A program made the position numbers and the translations under genes. The notes below the pieces were generated by a model. The model worked only from the letters and a program-made list of their open reading frames with translations, had not been told where the DNA came from and made no database searches. This document shows positions 1-12,879 of a DNA stretch of 64,000 nt, in pieces. Location: NCBI GenBank assembly GCA_014529385.2, contig CM043947.1:97870036-97934035 (forward strand), in the 5' to 3' direction. The DNA comes from Adiantum capillus-veneris (lineage: Eukaryota; Streptophyta; Polypodiopsida; Polypodiales; Pteridaceae). Numbering within the stretch: the first letter of the stretch is position 1; every line of letters begins with the position of its first letter.

Positions 1-299
1 TCTGCACCAATTTTGGGTTATCGTCTCGGACTGCGAATATGTTTGAAAATCAAAATTTTACTTTTTGCTTTTGATTTTTCTCATAATTGAAAACTTCTCA
101 ATTATATTTTTCTTCATCACTCATATATTTGTTACTGACGTAACTTTGGTGCAGAAGCCAGTTACACATCGTTCCGATTCAGTCGAGCCGTTGATGATCG
201 TCCAAATTCTATCGAGCTACTGTTGGTACATGATCTTTTGTTATATGATATACTCGTTCATTGATTCTCGTATAATTATTCTTTTAGAGATATAGTTTA

Positions 300-760
300 C
301 GTCGTTTTATTGATAATTTCTCATTGATACCATAGTGATTTTGATGGTACCATGATGATGTTTTGTTAATACTTTGGTCATGATGATTTTCGTTGATACC
401 ATGATGATATGTCATTGATACCATGGTTATTCTCGGTGGTGCCATGATGATATTTCGTTGATACCATGGTTATTCTCGGTGATTCCATGATGATATTTCG
501 TCGATTCCATGGTGATTTCTATTGATACCATGATGATGTTTTGTTGATACCATGGTTATTCTCGGTGATACCATGATGTTGTTTCGTTGATACCATGGTT
601 ATTCTCGGTGATGCCATGATGATATTTAGTTGATACCATGGTTATTCTCGGTGATGCCATGATGTTGTTTCGTTGATACAATGATTATTCTCGGTGATAT
701 CATGATGCTTTTCGTTGATACCATGATCATTTATTCATTTTTTTTGACATAATGATGATA
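300..760 (+). repeat. Minisatellite inside family I element (GATACCATGG/ATTCTCGGTGAT motif)
   Basis: Degenerate tandem units of roughly 50-60 bp are built from GTTGATACCATGGTTATTC and TCGGTGATACCATGATG. The same array occurs at 24660-24886 and 35337-35600 in the second family I copy, so it is a property of the element and not local slippage. There is no coding frame. Confidence 0.8.
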
Positions 761-1426
761 TTTTGTTAATACTTTGATGGTATTCATTGATCACTACATT
801 GATAAATGTTGTTTTATGTAGTATATACACATATCATTTGTATCACATAATCACACATTTTGTACTTTTACGTTTATACTTTATGTACCATATGTTGTCA
901 TGCGTATATATGTCGTCAAAAGAGTGGCGTCGCGAACCATCTCTTATGGCATTGTGAACGTAATTATTTCATTAACAATGCTAATAATTTTCATGACATG
1001 TTTTTTTTTGGAGTCTATGATCTATGTAGGATTGATCAAAGAATTGATTTTATGAAGACAAACTTGGTGACAATAAAAGATTTATGAAGATATGTTTGGT
1101 GATGCCATATTGATGACAACATGAAGACATGTTTGGTGATGCGATATTGATGACAAGCTACACAGCAGATTCATGGAGACACTTTTGATTACAAGCTAAT
1201 CGATAGCTTTTACACCTCTTTATTGAACCTTTGTATTCATTATTGTATTTGATAGGAGTAATGTAACTCCTTATAAAACATTCATTGTAAAAGGAGTGAT
1301 GTAGCTCCTCGTAAACATTTGTATATTCAATGATTTTTATAATATAACGGTGGGTGTATATAGAGCTGTGGGTTTTTCCCTTGATCCCCCAAGGGTTTTT
1401 TCATCCACAGTTAGGGACCCTTATTT

Positions 1427-1435
1427 GAGCGGGGG
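1427..1435 (+). other. Polypurine tract
   Basis: GAGCGGGGG lies directly before the TGTTGAG start of the LTR. The equivalent GAGTGGGGG precedes the LTR at 36372. This is the expected primer site for plus-strand synthesis and identifies the LTR as a 3' LTR. Confidence 0.7.
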
Positions 1436-1577
1436 TGTTGAGCTTATATGTGAAGCTACTCAATATATGGCTTCTCTATATATGGCACCCAGGTCCCCTC
1501 TATATATACATCATCTCATGTGTGTATTCTACACACTTTGGGGTTCTACTTCTGTGCTCTCTCCTTCTCTCTCAACA
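1436..1577 (+). repeat. Family I 3' LTR
   Basis: A 142-bp LTR with TGTTGAG at the start and CTCTCAACA at the end. It is near-identical to 36372-36513. The copy at 23430-23554 lacks about 17 bp in the middle. It contains TATATA stretches, a possible promoter core. Confidence 0.85.
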
Positions 1578-2056
1578 GAGGAGAGTCTGGTTTTCTTGAG
1601 GTGGATTCTACTAAGAAATGGACTGACCTAAGAGACACTTTCGTACTACTCGAGCATTGTGAACAAGTAAGTATGTAAATAGTTAACGAGAGCCTTTTAC
1701 AAGTTATGTGCTTGAAAGCTCTCATGTAAGTTATGTGGCTCTGGCAGGTAATATTTCATCCTACAAAGTCTACATCAAACTGGTGGTACGTCATAGAGGT
1801 AGCCCCTCGTAGTGCAAGGACGTATGAAGGCTACCATGTGTCAATCACAACGGCATCAATGGAGGAGATCAGAGAAGATGCTCAATCAGAAGCCGCTGCG
1901 GTGGTGCCAGACGAGCATCAAGATGCTACTACTCTATATGGGGTGCATGCAGAGGAGCTACAAAATGAAACAAAGGATATGTGTTTAAACGGAGAGCTCT
2001 ATATAGATATAGAAAGTTATGCTGAGTTATGCGAGGATGAGAGAGAGATCTCTTAA
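1578..2056 (+). pseudogene. TNP2-type CACTA transposase, C-terminal exons (DUF4216 part), copy A
   Basis: Only the C-terminal part of the large CACTA transposase remains. An exon to 1666 ends in DLRDTFVLLEHCEQ. A GTAAGT donor at 1667 and a GGCAG acceptor at 1743-1747 define an 81-bp intron in phase 0. The last exon (1748-2056) continues with VIFHPTKSTSNWWYVIEVAPR, which fits the DUF4216 pattern at the end of TNP2 proteins (VFY...WWVVI..KPR). An acidic tail and a TAA stop follow. The family I insertion removes everything upstream. This tail has no internal stop, whereas the copy B equivalent has a TAG where copy A has CAA. In autonomous elements the protein binds ends and catalyses excision. 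Here it cannot, because the catalytic part is absent. Confidence 0.75.
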
Positions 2057-2330
2057 AGCCACAAATAGTGTATTTGAACAATTTTGCTCCGTGTTGTAAA
2101 AGCTCTGGCTCTCTAAGTACCTTCCATGGTGTATAACGCTCTTTTCTACTCGCGCTCACATCTTTTGATTGAAAATTCTGAGTTTTCGACTTGCCTCTTC
2201 TATCACTCAATTCATTGCGTCATTGTATTTATATGCGTCATTACGTCATTGTATTTAATGGTCTTTGCGTCATTGCCTACTCTATTCATTCAATATTAAG
2301 TTTAAATATTCGTGTTTTTAATGCAGGTAT

Positions 2331-3637
2331 GGATGATGAGGAGTTTCTTTCTTCTTTGTCACCGCAGCAGAGACAGTGGTACGTGGAGCGTCATCGCTCA
2401 AGCACATCATCGTGCGTTCCTACTCCATCCGCATCTCCCTCTCTTTCGGAGCATTCGGCGCGCTCCGAAGCTTCGGCGTCGACGAGACGAGCTTCACACT
2501 CCTCTAGACACCGGCGCTCTAGTGGTGGCGGTGGCGGTTGTTGTGGGGATTCCGCCACCGATGCCTCCACACCACCTTGTGTTCGACGAGGCTCTTTACC
2601 GTCCCCTTCTTTGCCCACCCCCACACCAGCCACAGCATCACCATCTACGCCAGTTTTTGCATGCTGGCTGTTCCTAGCAGCTACACACCTCTATCTACTC
2701 CGCCAGGAGCCACCCCACTCGACACTCCTCGCTTCGGGGCCCAGACGCCGGTGGAGACACCTGACGTCCGTACCCCCATCGACTCGCCGCTAGAGACCCC
2801 TGTCGGGACACCCAGGTTCACATGTCACCGGCTAGAGGGCTTGCCTTACTCCGTCGACTTCAGCGGTGGCATCATCATGGATGAGGACGGCAAGAAGGTG
2901 ATCTCGCGCATGCGTGGTCTTTGCTCTCAGCTGTTTAGACACTACATACTAAACAAATGGAGTGAAGTACCAAGTGATTTAAAAAACAGAGTCATCAGCA
3001 TACTTCATGATGAGTTTCCCGTTCCAACACAGGATCAGCGCTTCAATGAAGACCTGATGAAGATTCGAATGCGCGAATACTACAAACACAAGTGTTCCGA
3101 AGTGCAAAAAGCAATCAAGCATGGGTGGAACAGGCCAGATTGGCTGGCCAAAGAAGATTGGAAGAATGCGAAGAAAGCAGCGCGCGAGAATCCCGACAAG
3201 TGGAAGCAAAAAAAGGATGCAGCCAGAGCGCGAGTAGAGGCAGGGAGCTTGCACCACTTGGGGAGCGGTGGATGGGCATCATTTGAGGCCGATTTTGTAA
3301 GTGTTTTCGAATTGCTCTTTATGTTCGATAGTTTAGGGTTTATGAGTTTTTTAATTCTAACATAATGAATTCTTTGTATGTTTTGACAGTGGTCGATGAC
3401 AAGACGTGATCCCACACCGTACGAGCGCGAGTACGCAGGCAAGAAGGGCTTAAACGCCCTGATGGACATTCTCAGTTCTCGCGGAGGCATGGTTAGTATT
3501 AGGGTTTACTCTTTTCTATTTTTTGTATTGTTTTATAAATGTCGTTATATGTTTATACTTACTGAAAGCTGTCTTATTGTCTTTTTTTGCAGAATCCGAC
3601 AGATACGCCGCTTGGATGCGATGAGACGTCTGACTAG
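2331..3637 (+). pseudogene. Ptta/En/Spm-type CACTA transposase (second gene), copy A
   Basis: Second CACTA gene, with exons 2331-3296, 3390-3491 and 3593-3637 and GT-AG introns. It starts at MDDEEFLSSLSPQQRQWY. A Ser/Pro/Thr-rich low-complexity stretch follows, then a domain of the plant transposase Ptta/En/Spm family: GLPYSVDFSGGII, HYILNKWSEVP, then a Lys/Arg-rich helix and NRPDWLAKEDW. Exon 2 carries RRDPTPYEREYAGKKGL, and exon 3 ends in GCDETSD. The frame changes between about 2660 and 2700. Copy B reads through that point in one frame and is one base longer, so copy A has a 1-nt deletion. Proteins of this class act with TNP2, often binding the subterminal repeats. That role is inferred from the family. 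Confidence 0.8.
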
Positions 3638-3995
3638 ACGACGTCAGTTTAGAGCATTAGTTTAGGGTTTCTCATAGCTTATGTATCATGAGACGGATTT
3701 TATATGTCTTTTTGAACCATGTATATTATTACATTTGTCACCGCAGTTCATTTTGCCAATCAATTCTTTATGCCTATGATGTTGTACAATTGTCATTATT
3801 ACATTTGTCAATCAATTCATTTTGCCTATGATGTGTACAATTGTCAATTTTACGCTTGTCAATTTTGCAAACAATGCGTCTTGTGGGTGACTATTTTGGG
3901 TCTATTATCTACCCTTGCACTTTTTTTAAAAAGTGAATCAAGTACAATATGGTTGATGGGTGGCAAGGCATTCAATGCCCTATCACCAAAAAAAT

Positions 3996-4228
3996 TTTCT
4001 CTCGGGCGTCGCTATAACCGTCGCTATTTATGGCTCTGTAGCGTCGCTATGAGTGTCGCTATAGACTTCTGTGTAAACGTCGCTATGAGCGTCTCTATAT
4101 AGCGACGCTTATAGCGACGGATATAGCGACGCTCTCGTAGCGACAGTTTTAGCGACGTCGGGGGTTATAAAAACCCAGTGTATTTCCGTCGCTAATAGCG
4201 TCACAAGAGCACACAACCTCTTGTAGTG
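3996..4228 (+). repeat. CACTA copy A subterminal repeats and terminal inverted repeat
   Basis: About ten copies in both orientations of a unit close to GCGTCGCTAT crowd the last 230 bp, ending in the 12-bp CCTCTTGTAGTG terminus. Such subterminal arrays are binding sites for CACTA transposases. The same unit recurs at 16340-16640 and 37240-37464. Confidence 0.85.
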
Positions 4229-5153
4229 AAAAAACTCACCTACTGGCACTCAAGGTAGCTCGATAGCTAGTGCTACACAAGCCACTTGCATTGCATGTGC
4301 ATGCGCTTGCTCTAAAAATCCCTAAAATGAAAGTCCACACACACTTTTGACATCAGACACCATGTCCATATGTACAAATTCACAAAAAATGGGGTGTCAA
4401 AAATGTGCCCAACAACATATAAGATAAGATTAAAAAATTTGCACACCATATATAATGAAGTCTGCAATTAAGAATGAGAGAGAAATATCACGGTCATACT
4501 TTGCCAATAATAAACAAAACAATGATGATGCTCGATGAATATTCAAAGATGATGATAGACGGACTATAAAAAGAAGATAAAAGGAGATGTCAATAATAAA
4601 AGTCCTCAAAATAGACTGTTGTGAGACTCAAGATTGGTGGCCACAGTATGAATACTAAAACACTAAATTGAAAAATTTTGACGCTAAAAATAGAAAAACT
4701 ATTTCAGACATTTCAAAAAGACAAAACCTACGTCAAGATCGATTGTGCTAAAAATAGCAAAACTTTTTGCTACAAAATCCGTCTTTTACAACCCAAGACT
4801 CAAATTGAAGAGCACAAGTAGATGAACAAGTTTGTCTAAAAGCTTCATAAAACTTTCCCATTTGCCCAAATTTTGAGCACAAGACCCTCAAAGATTGAGA
4901 TGAAGTTGAGTGTCGAATCAATACAAATCAAGAAGTAAATGTAATGAACGATTCACCATAATAATGAGCAATAAAAGCTATACAAAACACTAATTATATT
5001 CCTTTGAATACAAAACAACCACTTTGAACAAGAATCTATTTTCAAGAACAAAAATTTGGTAGCAACTATAAATCTTATGAGCAAATCGTATACACATTCT
5101 CTATTTCTTTACCATAACTTGAATCATTGCGTGATTGTTACCACTCTAATACC

Positions 5154-5156
<3 letters not shown>
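4229..5156. other. No gene seen; possible interior of a minus-strand LTR element
   Basis: AT-rich, with no open frame of interest. It lies on the interior side of the minus-strand LTR at 5157-5328 and its primer site. It may therefore be the 5' interior of that element, interrupted by CACTA copy A. That reading is inference. Confidence 0.4.
5141..5154 (-). other. tRNA-Met-type primer binding site
   Basis: On the minus strand this reads TGGTATTAGAGTGG, two bases inside the LTR end. It resembles TGGTATCAGAGC, the site complementary to initiator tRNA-Met used by many plant LTR elements. Confidence 0.6.
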
Positions 5157-5221
<65 letters not shown>

Positions 5222-5328
5222 AGGAGACACACCATGTATGCTCCCAAAGAGTGATTCATATTGAGGACAAGATATATATTTATAGGTGAGACCAAATTGA
5301 TTAGAGTGAGCCACATATAGCTCCAACA
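5157..5328 (-). repeat. Solo or truncated short LTR containing a (GA) microsatellite
   Basis: On the minus strand it starts TGTTGGAGCTATATG and ends in a (CT)n run closing with CTCTCA. The start matches family II LTRs (24887, 35170). The microsatellite at 5157-5217 lies inside the LTR end, next to the primer site. No partner LTR is visible in the window. Confidence 0.6.
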
Positions 5329-7177
5329 TTTTTATGGATGCTATAGTTTCAAAAGAGGGAATACCATGTAGTATATAATAACACTAGGCAAAGTGTATCC
5401 TAAGATCCCATGTGTTTTTTTAAGGCTCTTTTGAGCAATCAAATCCATTCACATCTATATTCATTTCCCCTTCATGATTGTTCCTTTAGGTTACTAGATG
5501 GAGTGTTGACTGGGTGGCGAGTTTCCTACACAAGTCCCTCACCTAGCTCCTATGCCTCTTGTAGGGAATGTTCTATATCTCCTGCTAGCACATAGCTAAC
5601 ATTGGGAGCCTACATAGAGCATTTGATGTCATTTTTCACCTTTTTGATCATTGTGGACATCCATAGTCCTAACCCATTATGTGATTCTTTTGATGCTAAA
5701 ATTATTTTGTAACTATTATCTCATTATGGAGCAAGAGAGACTGGGGCTACGTGCTTCTGGATTGTATCAAGCAATCCTAGGCTGTTGGGATTTATAACTT
5801 TTTCTCATTTTTAAACCTTGAACCTTTGGGTAAGGTACAAAAGCCATTTTTTTGTAAAACCTAAGGGAGAAGTTTTGGAGAATAAGCATTAATCTTGACT
5901 TGCAGAGCATTTTCTACTCTCCTTCTTCTTTCTCAAGCTCATAACTCCATTGTGAAGTGTCTATTTGAAGTGACGTGTGATTCATTGCATTTACAAGTAA
6001 GAGCTCCTTACAACATTGTGCTTTTCTCGTGGTAAAAATGTGTTTTTGATGTAGCTCACCTCCTTATAAATCTTCTCATAACTCTAGATTTACATCAAAA
6101 AACTAAATTTTATGCATTGGAGGGATGTAGTAGCTTCATTGCTATGCTCTAGGGTGTCTTTAGAGTAAAAAACAGTTAGATCAAATATGCCATGTAGATA
6201 ATAAGCATGATTTTGGAAAGTGGTCAAAAGGGGGATTTAACAGTCTAGACATGTGTTCTTAGATCTTATTAACCTATCCTATAAATCTCATCTAGATTAG
6301 ATTCCATTTGCTTGGTGAACTAATGAGATTTGACTGTGGTGTCATAGTTAGCTTGTGCTTCATGACATACAATAGAGTGTATATTTGTGTGAGATAAGGA
6401 TTGAATGTGTTTTTTGAGAGATCGAAAACCTCTTGTAGCCTCCATGCACTATCTCAGTCAACTCCATCCCCATGGTAAGACATTTATGTGCATGGTTCTC
6501 ATTGTCACTACAATAAGATAGTGAGGCTTTGCATTCAAAGAGGCCCACATCTCCCTTGGCCTAGGTATAAGAAGAGTCTGAAAATAGTTGGGGAGTAAGA
6601 GCCACATGTTTGTCCCCATAAGGAGATAAGGGTAGAATCATCCGTCAAGTTTAGGTAATGGCTTGTGGTGGTGGATTTTTGTGATCATGGTAGCCTTATT
6701 CTTTGTGCATTCAATGCTCATTGTATTGCTAAAAGAAATGTTTAAGTGTCCCAACTATGTAGGAATGTTCATGTGGTTTGTAATAGCAAATTGTGTTCTT
6801 CTTCATTGTCATTTTGAGGCTTATAGAGTGCTATAACCTTTAGCTAGATCATGTGTTTTCTCATCTCTGGTGTAAATTGAAAGTTCCATGAGCATCCCGC
6901 ATGCGTTAAGATGTGAAGAATCATGCTTGATTGGCCAAGATGACCACATCTCCATTTGTGCTCTCTTATTTGTATGGCTTGCATATGTAGCTTTTTAAAT
7001 TGGCATTACTAAATAAATAATCATTATATGCTTCATCCTATTGAGATCCTATCGTGCCACCATATACACCCATCACAATGCTTTCTTAGTTTTTGTATGA
7101 AAGCGGTGAGGTACAATGTAGTATTTGCACATGTGTGTATATGTGAAGATAAGAAAGGTTTCTCTCTATTGTAAATA
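5329..7177. other. No gene or recognised element
   Basis: AT-rich sequence with only short open frames on either strand. I see no domain motif, terminal repeat or RNA gene. Confidence 0.5.
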
Positions 7178-7288
<111 letters not shown>

Positions 7289-7539
7289 AAAAAAAATCCT
7301 TTGTTCTATATTAAATTATCTTACATGTTAACATTGTGTTCAGGAATTCCATTCTCTCAAGCATTACACCTTCAACCTATGGATGACTTGGAGCACCCTA
7401 TCCTTCTGTATCCTCCAACATTCTGTCTCTGATGACTGATATAGGCATTGTCTGCTTAAATCCTTTATTAGTGTCAAATGTACCCTATTCCTCATTCACC
7501 ATATAAACCACAAAAACCAGACTCTGAATAACTGTACTG

Positions 7540-9270
7540 CAAATTCTAGGGCATGGTCCTGGTGTGTTTTCACCTTGGAGAAAGTCATTTTGAACTTTGT
7601 GATTTGAACTCCCCAAGATGTATACCACATATATACAGCCAATACCCCTGCACATACTTTCCATAAAAAGACTTTGAATTTGAACTGGTTTGGAATTAAC
7701 CATATAGAAGATAATACATTCAACCACCATTTATTGTGCATACGTAATCCCCAATGTTTATTACATATTCCATCAATACAAGAACCTGGTAAAGAAGATG
7801 AGTAATAAATTGCAGAAGATGATTTCCACTAGTTGGCCATACATCTTGGCAAAGTCCAGTCACTATGTCTATCTTCCAAGTTTGGCTGACCAAAATAGGT
7901 AGACTGAATACATGTGCCCCCAATTGGTGCCACAGTCCTCTAAACTTGACTCCACATTTGTACTATCGTCTAGCTATAGGAAATAGTTTCAACTCAAGGT
8001 TAGAGTCCAGCATTTGATTAATTTGAACAATACCCTTTTTGAATGGGGTAATAGCAGGTTTTCCCATCAATTTAGCTGGAGGAACTTTAAACACAAAGCT
8101 CCAAAATACATTTTCAACACCCAAAGAATTACCAGTGTACCTGATTCTGCCTTCCTAATGCAAAACATAGCAGCTCTTTTTCCATGATTTTATCAACATA
8201 TTTGAGATATCAAACCCAAGTTTTAATGGAGCAGTTGAAAATAGTTTATCCCAAAAATTCATATGGCAAACCCCATGAAAATAAACTATAGCTGAATCAA
8301 TCAATTTCCACAAGCATAATGACCAATCAGTATCATTATCCAACATGTGCTTTATGACTGATTGCTCTGCAAATTCTAGGGCATAATCCTGGTGTGTGTG
8401 TTCACCTTGGAGAAAGTCAAATTGAACTTTGTGATTTGAACACCTCAAGATGTAGACCACATATATTCAGCCCATTTTCACCACTCTGTAACTATTTTAC
8501 AATGCCAAAAAACATGTCTAACAGTCTCATTACCCTTATATCTACTGCACTTCCCATATGTAAATCCCTTGTTTTAAGGTTACAAGCTGCAGGCAATACC
8601 CCTGTACATACTTTCCATAAAAAGACTTTGAATTTTAACTAGTTTGGAATTATCCATATAGCAGATAATACATTCAACCACCATTTATTGTGCATATGCA
8701 ATCCCCATTGTTTATTACATCTTCAATCAATACAAGAACCTGGTAACGAAGATGAGTAAAAAACTACAGAAGATGATTTCCACCAGTTGGCCGTACATCC
8801 TAGCAAAGTCTAGTCTCTATGTCTGTGGCTGACCAAAAATAGGTAGGTTGAATACATGTGCTCCCAACTGGTGCCACAGCCCTCTGAACGTAACTCCACA
8901 TTTGTACTGTCATCTAGCTGTAGAAAATAGTTTCAACTGAAGGTTAGAGTCCAACATTTCATTAATTTGAACAATAACGTTTTTGAATAGGGTAATAGCA
9001 GGTTTTACCATCAATTTAGCTGGAGTAACTTTAAACACAAAGCTCCAAAATACATTTTCAACACCCAAAGAATTAACAATGTACCTAATTTTTTATTCCC
9101 AATGTAAAGTAGAACAACTCTTCTTCCATGATTTTATCAACATATTCGAGAAATCAAACCCAGTTTTTAATGGAGCAGCTGAAAACATTTTATCCCAAAC
9201 CCCATGAAAATACACTACAGCTGACAATCAATTTCCACAAGCATACTAGCCAATCAGTCACATTATCCAA
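7540..9270 (-). repeat. Tandem duplication of the LINE 3' region
   Basis: Two direct copies: about 7540-8369, then 8370-9270. The offset is 830 bp at the proximal end (GCAAATTCTAGGGCAT, 7540 and 8370) and 954 bp further on (GGCC.TACATC, 7835 and 8789). Copy 1 therefore lacks about 124 bp present in copy 2. On the minus strand the segment has remnants of the coding tail after the LINE RT (LWKLIDSAIVYFHGV, PLKLGFDISNMLIKSWKKS). Both copies are broken. Confidence 0.75.
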
Positions 9271-9366
9271 CATGTGCTCTATTGGGCAAGCCCTTCTTGC
9301 CTGAGCATGGCATTTCATATTTAGAATGTGAAGACCACCTAATGTGTATGGGAAGGTTAATTTATC

Positions 9367-10589
9367 TTAGGAAATCAAGGCAGCGGTGGAAGAATGACTC
9401 CTCCAGAAAAACCTAGACATGGCTGTTCTAGATTTTTGTAACATTTTATCAGACCAGTCCAACAAAGGCAAGTAGTACAACATGTAAGGGATGAAGATAA
9501 ATTGGACTATCCTTAATCTCACATGCAAGGGCCATTCATCATAGTACCAAGCTGCAATTGTAGCCTGCACCTTGTCCACTACCAATTGTTGCATCTAGGT
9601 TTGAGACACACCCACTCCAATGGGTATCCCATGTGTCTGAATACATGGCCTTTTGGGCACCTCTTCCCAGACTAGACTAGAGCATCAAAGTCCTTGGCTG
9701 AAATATCGATGAGGGTAGATTTGGTTAAATTTACTTTTAACCCAGCTGCTAAAGCATATAAGTCCAATACTTTTATACATAGCAATACATTGATGTTGTT
9801 TTCTCTGAGGAACACAAAGGTGTCATCGGAAAATCCTTTACCTGCTACTTGTTTAGAGCCCGGATGAAGAGTTTGCAGGTGCTCATTTGCATCCAAGGCA
9901 TCCAAATAAGAATACAAAGGGTGAGTTGCAACAACAAAAAAGAGTGGACTGATAGGACAACCTTGCCTAATAGATCTTGAAATAATCACCTTCTTAGAGA
10001 GTCTACTATTAATCACAATTCTAGAAAAGGCCAGCTGCCCCAACAAGTTGATGAAGTTGCTTATTTTGTTGCCAAACCCCATCTTTTTTAGTACACTTTG
10101 TACAAAATCCCATTGCACTCTGTCAAAAGCCTTGAAAAAATCAATTTTAAACATAACCATGTCCTTCTTAGATTTTATAGCATTTTCTATACCCAATTGA
10201 ATTGTAAGTATGCTATCATAAATAGATATGCCACTTATGAAGCTTGTTTGGGCAGGGTGAATGTGTTTTTGCAGCTCAAGTGCTATTCTGATTGCAATAG
10301 ATTTAGCTAGAATTTTGTAAAGAATCCCCATCATGGTGGTGGGCCTCCAATCAGCCAGAGTTTTAGGGAAGGTGTTCTTAGGGATCACCTTTATGATTCC
10401 CTCCTTGAGGGTAGGATCCATGCATTGAGACATCCAAATCGCATTCAGCAATGGGCACACTATTCCTTTCAATTCTAACCAAAAGGACTGCATAAATTCA
10501 TTGGATAGTCCACAGATGCTAGGAAATTTTTCATTTGGTAATTTTCTCAAAGCATATTCCAACTCTACCACATTTAGTGGTTGCTCCAA
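9367..10589 (-). pseudogene. LINE (non-LTR) reverse transcriptase, degenerate
   Basis: Minus-strand RT of a plant L1-like LINE. In order, the 305-residue block 10589-9672 shows ELEYALRKLPNEK near the start and IKVIPKN...DWRPTTMMGILYKILAK. It then has HPAQTSFISGISIYDS, FKIDFFKAFDRVQWDF (catalytic Asp motif), RQGCPISPLFFVVA, and GFSDDTFVF in the place of the usual YADD box. A second block (9594-9367) has the post-RT segment ATIAAWYYDEWPLHVRLRIVQ and SRFFWR. A stop separates the blocks. Immobile by inspection, but the order and spacing of motifs are those of a LINE ORF2. The endonuclease part lies upstream (to about 11560). Confidence 0.88.
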
Positions 10590-11560
10590 GCTGTAAGCTT
10601 TGTAGCGTCAATGCATGTAGTGATTGAAGTCAAGAGAGAGTCAATAGAATTTATTCTTTGAGAAGATACATCTAGGCTTACATTAAGCAAATCACAATAA
10701 TACTGGGTAGCCATATCAAGAATTTCAGTTTCCTTGGTTAGAGGAGGCCATCACCATTGTGAAGAGCTGACAGATTATACCTTTTTCTTTTGTACCTGAG
10801 TTTTTTATAAAAGGATTTGGATGAGTCTTTCCCATATGAAACCACCCATTGTCAACATAAATATCTCTTTTTTTTACATTGATTTATTTTCCAATCCAAA
10901 ATTACATCTCTAGCAGCAGTTAGCTCTTGTATTTCCTTGTGACACAATGCCGTAGACTATCTACCATCTTTGAGCACAAGCTATTTTTCTCTTTCTCTGG
11001 CTTGCATTACCTTCTGACTTCCTTTTTGAGCATTCAACTTACCAACAGTTCTGACACAGTGATGCATATTAGAGACTATACACAGCCAGGCAGAGAGAGG
11101 GTTTAGGTTAGCAACATATATAGAGTGAATAAGATCGAGTACCTGTATCCTAAACAGCTTGTGAGTAAGCAATGATTTATTAATCATTAAGGGTTTGGAA
11201 TGTCCTGTTTCCTTCATATTTTGCATTTCAATATCAATAAGTTGTAAGACAATATGAAAGTGATCAGATAGTGCAGTATCAACATCAACTTCCTTTTTTT
11301 TGAGTTCGGTAGCCAAGCATATCCAACAAAGTAGAGTCCATCTAATATCGACTAGGATCCTTGGTCGGACAGGGAGTGAAAGGTAAATTTTGTAGAGGGT
11401 CTAGAAGGAGCAGTCCAGGCATCATTCGAATGAGCTTAGCTCTGGAAAGTGTCCCATTCAAAGCTTTCAGCAGCCGACATTACAATAGATAAGGAGGTGT
11501 TTTGGTCGAAGGTCTGGCCCAGGTGAAAGTCTCCAAGCATACCTTGTGACCAGTTTAGAT
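10590..11560 (-). pseudogene. LINE ORF2 N-terminal part: endonuclease remnant and linker
   Basis: Minus-strand sequence upstream of the RT. Pieces in different frames read NDAWTAPSRPSTKFTFHS, then STLLDMLGYRT and ALSDHFHIVLQL. They follow the order of the C-terminal half of an apurinic-type LINE endonuclease (WT...FTFHS, substrate-binding loop, SDH catalytic box). The frame 11316-10981 then runs as a linker to the RT. Several frameshifts and stops occur. The N-terminal part of the nuclease is not visible because the (GA)n tract at 11597 and unrelated sequence follow. Confidence 0.6.
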
Positions 11561-11591
11561 GGCGAACCATCTCCACAACTTTATTGTAGAC

Positions 11592-12870
<1,279 letters not shown>

Positions 12871-12879
12871 GACGATTGA

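Larger units (their letters stand above)
1..1577 (+). mobile_element. Family I short-LTR retroelement, 3' part (non-coding interior plus 3' LTR)
   Basis: This stretch matches the interior and 3' LTR of the complete family I element at 23430-36513. Position 1 corresponds to about 24370, and 760-1435 corresponds to about 35580-36371. No gag or pol is visible. The interior is an AT-rich minisatellite followed by a unique tail. The element ends in a 142-bp LTR and is cut by the left edge of the window. The LTR is followed by GAGGA at 1578-1582, which is probably the right target-site duplication, although the left copy is outside the window. It interrupts the transposase gene of CACTA copy A. Confidence 0.8.
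1578..4228 (+). mobile_element. CACTA (En/Spm) transposon copy A, right part
   Basis: The right end reads CCTCTTGTAGTG, the inverse of the CACTACAAGAGG end at 16404. It is preceded by a block of GCGTCGCTAT-type subterminal repeats. The body carries the last exons of a TNP2-type transposase gene and a second gene of the Ptta/En/Spm family, in the same order as in copy B (minus strand, 16404-22670). The left part is lost beyond the family I element that was inserted into it. The three bases after the end are AAA; the partner duplication is outside the window. Confidence 0.85.

Noticed and set aside
300-760. Regular repeats considered as a CRISPR array
   Set aside because: Units vary in length and sequence, there are no unique spacers of constant length and no cas genes, and the DNA is plant-like. 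It is a minisatellite inside an LTR element.
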